Shown piece by piece: positions 44,562-53,414 of a stretch of 64,000 nucleotides of DNA. Source of the stretch: Paenibacillus oceani (GTDB lineage: Bacteria > Bacillota > Bacilli > Paenibacillales > NBRC-103111); contig NZ_JACXJA010000020.1 of the NCBI RefSeq assembly GCF_014705615.1, positions 1 to 64,000 on the forward strand, in the 5' to 3' direction. The notes below the pieces were generated by a model, which saw nothing but the letters and a program-made list of their open reading frames with translations, was not told the origin of the DNA and made no database searches. Each line of letters begins with the position of its first letter. Position 1 is the stretch's first letter. A program made the translations under genes and the position numbers.

Positions 44562-44996
44562 ATGAGTTATTGCTGCGGAGCCGGGATGATCGGCACGAAA
44601 GGCACGCTGCGTCACATCGAGACGCATATTCATAACGTCCCATTGCTGTTTTGTCCGGTATGTCACCGGATCGAGGTGCATTATATGGTGGAGAGCGAGT
44701 ACGAGATATTGGCGGAGTATGCGCACGGCGACGGGGCGGCGGAAGTCGATTTCCAGGACTACGTCGAAGACAAGACGGAAGCCGGCTTGTACGATAACTG
44801 TATCAACAGCGAGGCCGAAGAACCTCTGGATGTGGTGAACCGGCAAATTGATATGGCGCTTGATCTGCTCACCGTCGCCAAATTGCTGAAGGACGACGAA
44901 TGGGAGCAGCAATTGAAGAGGCGGCTGACAGCCTTGAACGAACGGCGCAATAAATTTCAGAAAAAAGCGTTCTCCGCCGGACAAGGGCGGGACTGA
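44562..44996 (+). CDS. Cys/His-containing hypothetical protein (144 aa)
   Basis: The N-terminus has CC (residues 4-5), HIETHIH and CPVCH within the first 35 residues, a possible zinc site. An acidic middle and a basic, helical C-terminus (LKRRLTALNERRNKFQKKAF) follow. No family is recognised. GAGGAGG precedes ATG 44562 and a terminator follows. It lies just upstream of sigI but is transcribed from its own unit. Confidence 0.75.
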   Translation: MSYCCGAGMIGTKGTLRHIETHIHNVPLLFCPVCHRIEVHYMVESEYEILAEYAHGDGAAEVDFQDYVEDKTEAGLYDNCINSEAEEPLDVVNRQIDMALDLLTVAKLLKDDEWEQQLKRRLTALNERRNKFQKKAFSAGQGRD

Positions 44997-45002
44997 AGCG
45001 AT

Positions 45003-45031
45003 AAACGTCCCTTTAACGGGGGCGTTTTTTT
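45003..45031 (+). terminator. Terminator of the Cys/His protein gene
   Basis: AAACGTCCC/GGGGGCGTTT stem and seven Ts, directly after the stop codon. Confidence 0.85.
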
Positions 45032-45157
45032 GTGCCCGCAGACGAGGCGGATTGCTAATTGCTGGATGCCAATTTGTGGGATAACGCCGTTTCTCTGCCC
45101 GATCGCTTCTTTCTGCATAAATTTGTGTGTTATAATAACAACCATCGGGTTGGGATG

Positions 45158-45186
45158 ACCCCCATATCTTGGGGGAGCAACTCGAA
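45158..45186 (+). promoter_or_regulatory. SigI-type autoregulatory promoter
   Basis: ACCCCC (45158-45163) and CGAA (45183-45186) match the -35 and -10 elements of SigI promoters, 19 bp apart. It lies about 25 bp before sigI. A TATAAT at 45131 upstream may add a basal sigma-A promoter. The same ACCCCC also pairs with a GGGGG 7 nt away, so a hairpin is an alternative reading. Confidence 0.55.
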
Positions 45187-45209
45187 ACATGTAGTGTGAG
45201 GTGGAACGT

Positions 45210-46004
45210 TTGCTGCTGGTCTTATTCAAGAAATTTCTGGGAAAACGCCAGTCTCACGACTCTTCCGATATAGCCGAAACTCCGGAGCATAAAGTCAAGC
45301 TAATCCAGGAAGGAAACATCCGACTCCGGAATCAGTTCATAACCGATTATCAGCCTTATGTAGCTAAAGTGACAAGCCGCTTCTGCAAGCGATATATAGA
45401 TCCGTCCCGGGACGACGAGTTCAGCATAGCGCTTGGCGCCTTCAATGAGGCGATCAATCAGTTTTCCCCGGAGTCGGGAAGGTCTTTTTTGAGCTTTGCG
45501 GAGACGGTGATGCGACGCCGGCTGATCGATCATGTGCGTAAAGAAACGCGCTTTACGGGACAAATCCCGTATAGCTCCTTCGAAGTGGAGGATGATGAAG
45601 ACAGCATCGTCAACCCGGTGGAGATTCACCAGGCGATCGAGCATTACGAGAAAGAAAAAACAATCGAAGAACGCCGAAGCGAAATCGTTGACTTCAACCG
45701 CTGCCTGCAGGAATTCGGAATTTCCTTTAACGACCTTGTGGACGCTTCTCCCAAGCATAGCGATTCCAGAGAAGCTTTATTCGCCATCGGGGCGTTATTG
45801 GCGCGGGATCAGGTCATGATGTCGATCGTGCAGACGAAGAAAATGCTGCCGATTAAGGAGTTGCTGGAGAAAGTGGAGGTATCGCGCAAGACCCTGGAAC
45901 GAAACCGCAAATTCATCATAGCGGTAGCCCTGATCACGAACGGCTCGTATCCTTATTTGAAACATTACTTGAATATCCCCGAAGATCAACCAGGAGAGGA
46001 GTAA
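45210..46004 (+). CDS. sigI: RNA polymerase sigma factor SigI
   Basis: Alternative sigma-70-family factor; in Bacillus it serves heat and wall stress, in clostridia polysaccharide sensing. About 264 aa with a sigma-2-type region (ITDYQPYVAKVTSRFCKRYIDPSRDDEF...ALGAFNEAINQF, FLSFAETVMRRRLIDHVRKE) and the SigI-specific C-terminal domain with a helix-turn-helix (PIKELLEKVEVSRKTLERNRKFI). TTG 45210 lies five bases after GAGGTGG; the alternative GTG 45201 overlaps that site. rsgI follows after four bases. Confidence 0.92.
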   Translation: MLLVLFKKFLGKRQSHDSSDIAETPEHKVKLIQEGNIRLRNQFITDYQPYVAKVTSRFCKRYIDPSRDDEFSIALGAFNEAINQFSPESGRSFLSFAETVMRRRLIDHVRKETRFTGQIPYSSFEVEDDEDSIVNPVEIHQAIEHYEKEKTIEERRSEIVDFNRCLQEFGISFNDLVDASPKHSDSREALFAIGALLARDQVMMSIVQTKKMLPIKELLEKVEVSRKTLERNRKFIIAVALITNGSYPYLKHYLNIPEDQPGEE

Positions 46005-46008
46005 GGAC

Positions 46009-47538
46009 ATGCATAGAGGCATCGTGATGGAAATGACCGACTCGGATGTCGTCGTAATGACGCCCGACGGTCAATTCAAGAAAATTCCCCGTTCGGGACG
46101 CGTTTGCCAGGTCGGGGAAGAAATTTTGTTCTCCACTCCTCCAATTCGTCTGAAGCGGCCTGTATGGTCCATAACGTTCGCGCTGACCGCCGCTGTTCTG
46201 TTTTGTATCGTTCTATTTACCGGACTAGGGGGCAAATTGGAAGGCGTTAAGCCAATCGTCGCCTATGTGACGCTGGATATTAACCCGAGCGTCGAATTCG
46301 GCATCGACAAGGATAACGAGGTGCAGGAAGCGAGAGGACTTAACGACGAAGGCATCAAGCTGCTGGAAGACTTGCTGCTGACCGGAAAGCCGCTGGTCAC
46401 GGCTACGGAAACATTGATGCAGCGGGTCGAGCAAGAGGGGTATTTTAAAGATGAAGAAGGGGACGTCATCATCTCCAGCACAAAAGTGTACGAAGAAGCG
46501 AAAGTGGACGAATCGAGCCTCAGTCAGATCGTTCAAGCAACCGTAACGAAGCATATCGAGCAGCAGCATCCCCAAACCGCCTCCAATATTCAGGTCGCCA
46601 GTTTCGTCACTCCCCCGACCATCCGCGAGGAGGCGCTGTCCAAAGGTGTGTCGGCCGGCAAGTATGCCGTCTACTTGAGTGCGAAGGACAACGGAAACGA
46701 CGTCAACTTGAATCGGCTTAAAGAGGACTCCGTACGTAAACTCGCTCAAGAGGCGGGTGGCTTGAACAAACTGATCGATACAAAAGAAGTGCCGAAAAAA
46801 GAAACGCTCTCCAAGCTGCTGGAAGCCGAGAAAAGCGGCCAACTCGATCAGAAGGTGAAAGAAAAGCTTGCGGAAAAAGGCAAATCCGACAAGGATGACG
46901 ACAAAAAATCGTCGAAGCCGAATACCTCTTCCTCCAAAAACGATAACAAAAACGACAATAAAAACGATAAGACAAACAAAAATGACAGAGATCGAGACGA
47001 CGATGATGACGATGACGATGATGACCGGAACGGCCGGAATAATTTGAACAATCGTCCGGGCAGCAATAGCGGCAACAACTCGAACAACGGCAACAAAACG
47101 CCTACAGCCGGTCTGAAGCCGGGAACGATCCCAGCCGGTGTAAACGGCAATACGGGCAGCAGCCGCGAACAGGACGACAGGAAGAAAGAAGAAGAGAAGC
47201 GCAAGCAGGAAGAGCAGAAGAAAAAAGAAGAAGAAAAGCGCAAACAGGAAGAGCAGAAGAAGAAAGAAGAAGAGAAACGCAAGCAGGAAGAACTGAAGAA
47301 AAAAGAAGAAGAAAAGCGCAAACAGGAAGAGCAGAAGAAGAAGGAAGAAGAGAACCGCAAGCAGGAAGAACTGAAGAAGAAAGAAGAAGAGAAGCGCAAG
47401 CAGGAAGAGCAGAAAAAGAAAGAAGAGGAGAAACGAAAAGAAGAAGAGCGGAATAAGCAAGGCGGCTATCCTGGACGAGATGACGGAAATCGAAGAGGCG
47501 ACTCCTCCCGATCCGACGATAACAACCGGGGCGACTAG
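46009..47538 (+). CDS. rsgI: Anti-sigma-I factor RsgI with low-complexity extracellular tail
   Basis: The 509-aa membrane protein holds SigI inactive. It has a cytosolic RsgI N-terminal domain (about 1-48), one membrane helix (52-72), and an extracellular SEA-like domain with the cleavage motif LDINPSVEFGID; N92-P93 is the expected self-cleavage site. Next come a linker rich in Asn/Asp/Lys (300-385), including ten acidic residues in a row, and seven 13-aa units of the type KKKEEEKRKQEEQ (about 391-483), which should form a long charged helix. No carbohydrate-binding module is seen. Confidence 0.93.
   Translation: MHRGIVMEMTDSDVVVMTPDGQFKKIPRSGRVCQVGEEILFSTPPIRLKRPVWSITFALTAAVLFCIVLFTGLGGKLEGVKPIVAYVTLDINPSVEFGIDKDNEVQEARGLNDEGIKLLEDLLLTGKPLVTATETLMQRVEQEGYFKDEEGDVIISSTKVYEEAKVDESSLSQIVQATVTKHIEQQHPQTASNIQVASFVTPPTIREEALSKGVSAGKYAVYLSAKDNGNDVNLNRLKEDSVRKLAQEAGGLNKLIDTKEVPKKETLSKLLEAEKSGQLDQKVKEKLAEKGKSDKDDDKKSSKPNTSSSKNDNKNDNKNDKTNKNDRDRDDDDDDDDDDRNGRNNLNNRPGSNSGNNSNNGNKTPTAGLKPGTIPAGVNGNTGSSREQDDRKKEEEKRKQEEQKKKEEEKRKQEEQKKKEEEKRKQEELKKKEEEKRKQEEQKKKEEENRKQEELKKKEEEKRKQEEQKKKEEEKRKEEERNKQGGYPGRDDGNRRGDSSRSDDNNRGD
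47181..47455 (+). repeat. 39-bp tandem repeats inside rsgI
   Basis: About seven units encoding 13-residue KKKEEEKRKQEEQ-type blocks, with Gln/Leu and Lys/Asn variation. Near-identity at DNA level suggests recent expansion or slippage. Confidence 0.85.
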
Positions 47539-47594
47539 CGCAAAAGCTCGGAAACGGATACAGCTTGGGGCAGCATTTTGTCGACTTTTGTTGC

Positions 47595-47651
47595 AAAAAC
47601 GTTCTGTAACATCCCGGATAGAGGGACTGCAGAACGTTTTTCTTTTTTTCG
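47595..47651 (+). terminator. Terminator of sigI-rsgI
   Basis: AAAAACGTTCTG/CAGAACGTTTTT stem followed by CTTTTTTT. Confidence 0.85.
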
Positions 47652-47785
47652 ACATCGTTCCCATTTATTAGTGCTTATTTGCGATTGACGACATATGGAA
47701 AAACACACTATGATACTGGTAGTTCGCCGGGGGAGCGCTGCTCGCGAGGCTTGCGGTATATACCAATTGGGTGCGGGGTGTACTT

Positions 47786-49156
47786 ATGTCTGAATTGAGA
47801 AAGCAATATGTACGAGCCTTGAACCAGTACTTTCAGGACGGAAGCAGCGGCTCCCACCATCCGGCGGTTGCACTCGGAGAAGCTCTGCAGTCGATCGGAC
47901 CCGAAGAGCTCGTCCTTCTGCATGAGCAAAGCATGCATATTTTGGCGGCAAGCGCAGAGCCGGAGGAGGCATTGCGCTATTACCGGTTGTCGTTCGTCTT
48001 CCTGATGGAGCTGTTCGCTCATTACCGGTTCCAGTTCCGTCATGTCCACAGCAACGAGCAAGTGCTCGAAGAGCTGCGCAATCTGCTGTTCAAGACGCAT
48101 AACTCGTTCCAGTCTGTGGCAAGCAAATATGAAAACGTTTTACAGCATATGGACAGCGGAATTGTTATATTCGACAGCGAAGGATTCGTATCGTTCGTTA
48201 ATGTGATGATGGCCAAGTTTCTCGGCATGCCCCGCAAAACGCTGCTTGGGCTTGATCTGCCTGGGCTCGCCGCCCACTCTCGGCTGTCCCGTTCGTTCCG
48301 GCGGCTCGTCGTCAAGCTGCATCGGGAAATGTTCCTGTACCGGCTGCGATACCACGAGGTAATCGATGAGAACGGACGGCATTATCTGGTTACCGCTACA
48401 TACGGAGAAGAGCTGGACGGGGATATTCTGATCAGCGTGAAAGATATAACGGAGTTCAAAAAGATCGAGCAGTCCGCCTACCAGAACGACAAGCTGGCCA
48501 TGCTCGGCAAAATCGCGGCGGCGATCGCCCACGAGATCCGCAATCCGCTCACCTCGATCCGCGGGTTTATTCAACTGCTGCGCCCGCACCTGGCTCAGCT
48601 CGGCAAGGACGAGTACGCACGGATTGTCATCGGAGAGATCGACCGGGCCAACGATATTATTTACGAGTTTTTGAATTCGTCCAAGCCTTCGACGCCGGAT
48701 AAGAAGCAGGTGCGAGTCGTCGATCTCCTGAAGGAAGTTACGCTGCTGTTCGAAAGCGAAGCGATATTAAAAGGCTGCGATATTCTGCTAGAGGATCTGC
48801 CGTCGTCTACGACCGTATGTGTGGACGTCAAGCAGATGAAGCAGGCGCTGCTGAATATTATTAAAAACTCGCTCGACGCGGTCGGCGAGAGCCCTCAGAG
48901 CGGACGCGGCGTCATTCGGATCTCCGCTGCGGAGCAAGGAGCCAAAGTGGCGATCAGCGTCGAGGATAACGGAACGGGGATGGATTACCATACGCAGTCC
49001 AAGCTGTTCGATCCGTTTTTTACGACGAAGGTCGAAGGCACCGGATTAGGACTTGCGGTATGTTACCGGATTATTAAAAATCACGGCGGACATATTCAAG
49101 TGGATAGTACGATCGGCGAAGGAACGATTTTTAAAATAACGCTGCCGCTCTGCTGA
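47786..49156 (+). CDS. PAS-domain sensor histidine kinase
   Basis: A cytosolic 456-aa kinase. An N-terminal helical domain (about 1-90) resembles RsbU/KipI-type N-terminal modules, a PAS domain covers about 110-225 (ENVLQHMDSGIVIFDSEG), and HisKA carries H249 in AIAHEIRNPLTSIRGF. HATPase_c has NIIKNSLDA, VEDNGTGMD and GTGLGLAVCYRII. It resembles the sporulation kinases (KinA-E) that phosphorylate Spo0F; no response regulator adjoins, in line with that. ATG 47786 follows GGGGTG. Confidence 0.9.
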   Translation: MSELRKQYVRALNQYFQDGSSGSHHPAVALGEALQSIGPEELVLLHEQSMHILAASAEPEEALRYYRLSFVFLMELFAHYRFQFRHVHSNEQVLEELRNLLFKTHNSFQSVASKYENVLQHMDSGIVIFDSEGFVSFVNVMMAKFLGMPRKTLLGLDLPGLAAHSRLSRSFRRLVVKLHREMFLYRLRYHEVIDENGRHYLVTATYGEELDGDILISVKDITEFKKIEQSAYQNDKLAMLGKIAAAIAHEIRNPLTSIRGFIQLLRPHLAQLGKDEYARIVIGEIDRANDIIYEFLNSSKPSTPDKKQVRVVDLLKEVTLLFESEAILKGCDILLEDLPSSTTVCVDVKQMKQALLNIIKNSLDAVGESPQSGRGVIRISAAEQGAKVAISVEDNGTGMDYHTQSKLFDPFFTTKVEGTGLGLAVCYRIIKNHGGHIQVDSTIGEGTIFKITLPLC

Positions 49157-49239
49157 GTCCGTATGCTACAATGAGGAGGAACTTTCTACTTCTATACGAA
49201 GGACTAATAGTAGCTAAGCTTGTAGAGAGGAGAAGTCTT

Positions 49240-50253
49240 ATGCGGTATCGGACATTCGGAAAAATCGGATTTCAGGTGTCGTCGCTCGGATTCGGGGCGA
49301 TGAACTTGCCCGGGGTTCCGCTGGAGCAGGCCCGTGAGGCGCTGAACTACGCCTTGGACCACGGCATAAATTATATCGATACGGCTGCCGCTTACCGGAA
49401 CAGCGAAGAGATCATCGGCGAATGCATCTCGCACCGCCGCAGTGAATATTTTTTGGCGACCAAAACGAATAAGCGGGACTATGCGACGGCCAAAGCGGAG
49501 ATCGAACGAAGTCTCGAACGGTTAAAGACGGACGTTATCGATCTGCTGCAGATTCATTATGTGAACTATGTGCATGAATTCAAGACGGCGATGGAAGAGG
49601 ACGGGGCGTACCGGGCCGCTATGGAAGCGAAGAAGGCGGGGAAAGTGCGTCATATCGGGATAACCGGACATCGTCCGGAGCTGCTGGCCAAGTGGATTCG
49701 GAAAGACCAGTTCGACCAGGTGCTGTTCCATCTGAATTTGGCGCAGCCGTTCGCGCTGGACGAGCTGATCCCGGAGCTGACGCGGCGGGATATGGGCAAG
49801 GTGGCGATGAAGCCGCTGTCCGGCGGGTTTATCCAGCCTGTGGAGAAGGCGATTCGCTATCCGTACAGTCAAGACGTCCACGTGATCATCTCGGGCATGG
49901 TCAGCGCCCAGGAAGTCAAAATGAATATCGCGGCGATGGAACGGGAAGTGGAGGACGCGGAGCGCGAGGAGCTGGAGCGTGTTGCTTTGCGGCTCGGGAC
50001 GCATAACTGCCGGCGCTGCAACTACTGTTCGTGCCCGATCGGCATTCCGATCCCGGACGTGATGATTTCCAGCAACATTCGCAGCGAGTTCGGACTGCTT
50101 CCGAAAGGAAGCGGATTTTACGAGAAGCACAAAGAGAAGATCGTATCCTGCGCCGACTATGAGCCGTGCAAGGAAAAACCGTTGTGCCAGCAGCAGTGTC
50201 CTTATCATCTGCCGATGCAGTCGGTTATACAGAAGGCAGCCGCGAGTTATTAA
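49240..50253 (+). CDS. Aldo/keto reductase with C-terminal Fe-S cluster motifs
   Basis: A 337-aa AKR: FGKIGFQVSSLGFGAMNLPG, DTAAAYRNSEEIIG with the catalytic Asp/Tyr, ATKTNKRD, and IDLLQIHYVN. In place of the usual AKR C-terminus it has CRRCNYCSCPIGIPIPDVM and CADYEPCKEKPLCQQQCPYHLPM, two cysteine groups fitting 4Fe-4S binding as in a ferredoxin-like AKR subfamily. Substrate unknown. ATG 49240 follows GAGAGGAGAAG; the longer frame to 49171 is not conserved. Confidence 0.92.
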   Translation: MRYRTFGKIGFQVSSLGFGAMNLPGVPLEQAREALNYALDHGINYIDTAAAYRNSEEIIGECISHRRSEYFLATKTNKRDYATAKAEIERSLERLKTDVIDLLQIHYVNYVHEFKTAMEEDGAYRAAMEAKKAGKVRHIGITGHRPELLAKWIRKDQFDQVLFHLNLAQPFALDELIPELTRRDMGKVAMKPLSGGFIQPVEKAIRYPYSQDVHVIISGMVSAQEVKMNIAAMEREVEDAEREELERVALRLGTHNCRRCNYCSCPIGIPIPDVMISSNIRSEFGLLPKGSGFYEKHKEKIVSCADYEPCKEKPLCQQQCPYHLPMQSVIQKAAASY

Positions 50254-50307
50254 GAGAGAAGGCTCCAGCCGGGGAACGCATCCGGGAAGCCGATAGATGG
50301 ACATAAG

Positions 50308-50335
50308 AAAGCCCGCCTTTTCACAGGCGGGCCTT
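50308..50335. terminator. Bidirectional terminator
   Basis: AAGCCCGCCT/AGGCGGGCCTT stem between convergent genes, with T-rich tails on both strands. Confidence 0.75.
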
Positions 50336-50404
50336 GGTTTGCTCGAAGATCAAATCTTAACTGGCAGACTCCGTTCGAAAGAGAAAGTTGCGGTCGCTAA
50401 GTCG

Positions 50405-50959
50405 TTACGCTTGCAGCTCGACGCTATGCGACGTTACGGCAGCGGACGAAGGCATTGGCATCGGCATCGATTCGGCGATATCGTTCAGCGGAATAAGGAG
50501 CCGGTTTACTTCGTTTACGGTAAATGGCATTCCGGCGGTTCTCTCCGATAAGTTCGAAAGAAGGATGCCGAATCGGCCCTGTCTTCCTTTGCGGACCCGC
50601 AAGTCATATTGGAGCACGGTCAATGCCGCAGTATAGTCGTCAGTAGGTAGGGACTCTACGGTCGGAGCTTGTTCGAACGGAACGATAAGCGTTCTGCGGT
50701 TCCAGTTCACCGTACCGGGACGAAACGACACGACCAGCCATTCCGGACCGCCGTCGCCGCTGATCAGCTTGACGATTTCGACACCTTTCTGTTCGGGCTT
50801 GAGCCGCTGGCTCGTACGGATGTCCGGCAGAAACGGGACGATAAAAATCGGGATGGCGCTGGCGATGTATAGCAGAAGCGGCGATTCAAAAAAGATGCTG
50901 GAGCCGAAAAATGCGGCAAATATAATCAGGCCCGCTAACAAATATCCCTTAGATTTCAT
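50405..50959 (-). CDS. Membrane hypothetical protein (184 aa)
   Basis: Two N-terminal membrane helices (YLLAGLIIFAAFFGSSIFF and LLLYIASAIPIFIVPFL) and a ~120-aa soluble beta-rich domain, ending in MPMPMP. No family recognised. ATG 50959 after GAGGAAG is preferred over 51007. Divergent from the MFS gene. Confidence 0.7.
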   Translation of the reverse strand: MKSKGYLLAGLIIFAAFFGSSIFFESPLLLYIASAIPIFIVPFLPDIRTSQRLKPEQKGVEIVKLISGDGGPEWLVVSFRPGTVNWNRRTLIVPFEQAPTVESLPTDDYTAALTVLQYDLRVRKGRQGRFGILLSNLSERTAGMPFTVNEVNRLLIPLNDIAESMPMPMPSSAAVTSHSVELQA

Positions 50960-51090
50960 GTGAGCTTCCTCCAACTCGAAGTCGAGCGTTTTCGCGAAAA
51001 TACGCACTTATTATAGCATATGGGCTTGCGCCTTTGAAGATGAAGTTGTTGGCACCTTGCACAAATTATCTACGGAGAGAGGCACTCATC

Positions 51091-52395
51091 ATGAGGCTGT
51101 TCGCAAAACGCATGCGCACCCGGAAGCCGTCCCATTACCGTAGCGGCATGACAGCCGCCACGCTTGAAGGCATACCGGCGATCATCTTGTTTCAACTGCT
51201 CGGAGGACCGTTCCTTACGGGTTATTTGCTGTACTTGGGTGCCTCCTCGTTCCAGATCGGGATCGTGCTGGCCATCCCCAGCATGGCCAACATGCTGCAA
51301 ATAGTCGGGGCGCTGCTCATACAGCGTTATACGAACCGGAAGCTGCTCTTCTCGTTTCTGTGCGGCTTTCACCGCGTCATGTGGGTGGCCGCAGGCGCCC
51401 TGCCGCTGCTGCTTCCGAAGGAATTCGGCGTAATCGCTTATATCGCCGTCAGCCTGTTCGGATTTGCCGGGCAAGCGATCGGCTCGGTGTTCTGGACGTC
51501 GCTGATTGCCGACATGGTCCCCGCCCGGGTACGCGGCCGTTATTTCGGCATCCGCAACACGATTTTGTGGGCGGGCGGCTGCCTTGCCATCCTGGTGTTC
51601 GGACAAATTCTCGACCGGATGCCCGAGCCGGAAGGATTTTATATTTTGTATATCGTGGCGGCGGTTTGCGGTGTGCTGGACATCGTCCTGTTCCTGAAGT
51701 ATCCGAGCCCTCCGTTCGAGAAGTCGGAGCAAACGAATATGACCGCGATGCTGAGCGTGCCGTTTCGTCATACGAAATTTTTGAAGTCGATGCTGTTTAT
51801 TTCGCTGTGGCTGTTCGTTCAAGGGATCTCCGTCCCGTTCTACAACTATGTCATGATGGATATTATGAAGATTAGCTACAACTGGATCTCGATCGCCACC
51901 TTAACGCAAAATGTCGCGATGGTAGCCGGTTATTTCATGTGGGGGAACTTAAACGCCAAGTATGCGACCCGAAGACTTCTGTTCTGGACGCTGCCGGTTA
52001 TCGCTTTGTCCTGCATGGGGTGGGGGGCGCTGCCTTTTATGCCGGATAAGGCTGTCCTGGTAGTTATACATATGCTGATCGGCGTCGGAGTAGGCGGGTT
52101 TAACCAGCTGATGTTTAATTTCGTCGTCGGCGATACGCCGAAGAAGGAGCGGCCGATGTTCATCGCCGTCTTTTACGCGCTGACGGGATTGGCCGGGTTC
52201 TTAGGTCCGCTGTCCGGAGGAGCCGTATACAAGATGGCGGCGGGAGCTCCGGTATGGGTGGCGTTGTACGGAATATCGCTGGGTGTAGGCGTTCTGATGC
52301 TCGTGGTGGCGGCGACGATCGGTTCGCGCGTGCTGCTGGACAAAAAACTGCAGGTCCGCCGACTCGGCGGCACCGGCTGGAGGAGAAGCGGATGA
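51091..52395 (+). CDS. MFS transporter
   Basis: A 434-aa major facilitator with about 12 membrane segments. The conserved loop between helices 4 and 5 region reads MVPARVRGRYFGIRNTILWAGG, and the second half has TPKKERPMFIAVFYALTGLAGFLGPLSGG. The stop codon overlaps the start of the next Gfo/Idh gene (ATGA), so the transporter and dehydrogenase are translationally coupled, which suggests a sugar or sugar-derivative substrate. ATG 51091 follows GGAGAGAGG. Confidence 0.9.
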   Translation: MRLFAKRMRTRKPSHYRSGMTAATLEGIPAIILFQLLGGPFLTGYLLYLGASSFQIGIVLAIPSMANMLQIVGALLIQRYTNRKLLFSFLCGFHRVMWVAAGALPLLLPKEFGVIAYIAVSLFGFAGQAIGSVFWTSLIADMVPARVRGRYFGIRNTILWAGGCLAILVFGQILDRMPEPEGFYILYIVAAVCGVLDIVLFLKYPSPPFEKSEQTNMTAMLSVPFRHTKFLKSMLFISLWLFVQGISVPFYNYVMMDIMKISYNWISIATLTQNVAMVAGYFMWGNLNAKYATRRLLFWTLPVIALSCMGWGALPFMPDKAVLVVIHMLIGVGVGGFNQLMFNFVVGDTPKKERPMFIAVFYALTGLAGFLGPLSGGAVYKMAAGAPVWVALYGISLGVGVLMLVVAATIGSRVLLDKKLQVRRLGGTGWRRSG

Positions 52396-53321
52396 GAAAA
52401 CGAATCGGGATTATCGGATTGGGAGATATTGCGCATAAAGCTTATTTGCCGGTGCTTGCGTCGCATCCGGAGGCGGAGATCGCCGCCGTGCTGAGCCGCT
52501 CGGGGGAGACGGTGGAGCGGGTGGGCGAGACGTACCGGATCGCGAAGAGGTTTACAGATCTGTCGGAGCTGCTTCGCGAAGATTTGGATGCGGTATTCGT
52601 GCACAGCACGACGCAGACGCATGCCGATATCGTGATGGCTTGCCTGGAGCGCGGGCTTCACGTGTATGTCGACAAGCCGATCTCGTACCGGCTGGAGGAG
52701 TCCGAGCGGATCGCCGAGGAAGCGCTGAAGCGGGGCAAGCTGGTCGCCGTCGGTTTTAACCGCCGTTTCGCGCCGATGTACGCGGAGGCGAAGCGGTGGG
52801 TGGAGGAAACAGGCGGCTTCGACTTGTGTATCGCGCAGAAGCATCGGATGCACCCGCAGCAGCAAAACGCTAAAGAAACGATGTATGACGACATGATTCA
52901 TATGTTCGATCTGCTCCTCTGGCTCGGCAAAGATTCGTATGAGGTGACAAGCTGGCTTGGCGAGAAAACGGCGGACGGAGCGCTGCTCCATGCTTCGGGG
53001 AGCCTCAAGTCCGGCCCGGCCGCTTCCTTCGTCAGCATGAGCCGCAGAGCGGGCGGCGATCTCGAGAAGCTGGAGCTTCACGGCGGCGGACGTTCCGTAG
53101 AGGTCGTCAACCTGGAGTCGGCCGTATTTCGCGACCGGAACGAAGGCGAGCGCAGCCGGCGCTTCGGCAGCTGGGACAGCATTTCGCACAGACGGGGCTT
53201 TACCGGCATCATCGACCATTTCTTCGCTTCGCTGGACCGGCCGGACCGGTGCACGATCAGCGCTGACCGGGTGATCGAGACGCACCGGCTTGTCGAGAAG
53301 CTTAGCGGGATGCTGCGATAA
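52392..53321 (+). CDS. Gfo/Idh/MocA-family oxidoreductase (coupled to MFS)
   Basis: The 309-aa dehydrogenase has the Rossmann motif IGIIGLGDIAHKAYLP, the family EKP box as VDKPISYRLEES (DKP), and FNRRFAPMY. The C-terminal domain is shorter than usual and HDLDL-like DDMIHMFDLLLWL replaces the typical HDID. It starts at ATG 52392, inside the MFS stop. Likely oxidises or reduces the sugar brought in by that transporter. Confidence 0.9.
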   Translation: MRKRIGIIGLGDIAHKAYLPVLASHPEAEIAAVLSRSGETVERVGETYRIAKRFTDLSELLREDLDAVFVHSTTQTHADIVMACLERGLHVYVDKPISYRLEESERIAEEALKRGKLVAVGFNRRFAPMYAEAKRWVEETGGFDLCIAQKHRMHPQQQNAKETMYDDMIHMFDLLLWLGKDSYEVTSWLGEKTADGALLHASGSLKSGPAASFVSMSRRAGGDLEKLELHGGGRSVEVVNLESAVFRDRNEGERSRRFGSWDSISHRRGFTGIIDHFFASLDRPDRCTISADRVIETHRLVEKLSGMLR

Positions 53322-53374
53322 GACCGGGCTTTTTTGGCATACTAGAGCTAGCGGCAACTGCGACCGGAGGAGCG

Positions 53375-53409
53375 GAACAGATCAGAACAGATCAAAACAG
53401 ATCAGATCA
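53375..53409 (+). repeat. Short AACAGATC tandem repeat
   Basis: Three AACAGATC units in a row with 10-bp spacing and a final GATCAG, between the dehydrogenase and DUF3995 stop codons. Looks like slippage-prone simple sequence. Confidence 0.6.
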
Positions 53410-53414
53410 GGCCC

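Noticed and set aside
46225-47664. Long hydrophobic frame antisense to rsgI
   Set aside because: It is the complement of the Lys/Glu repeat tract, which gives Phe/Leu runs on the other strand; not a membrane protein.
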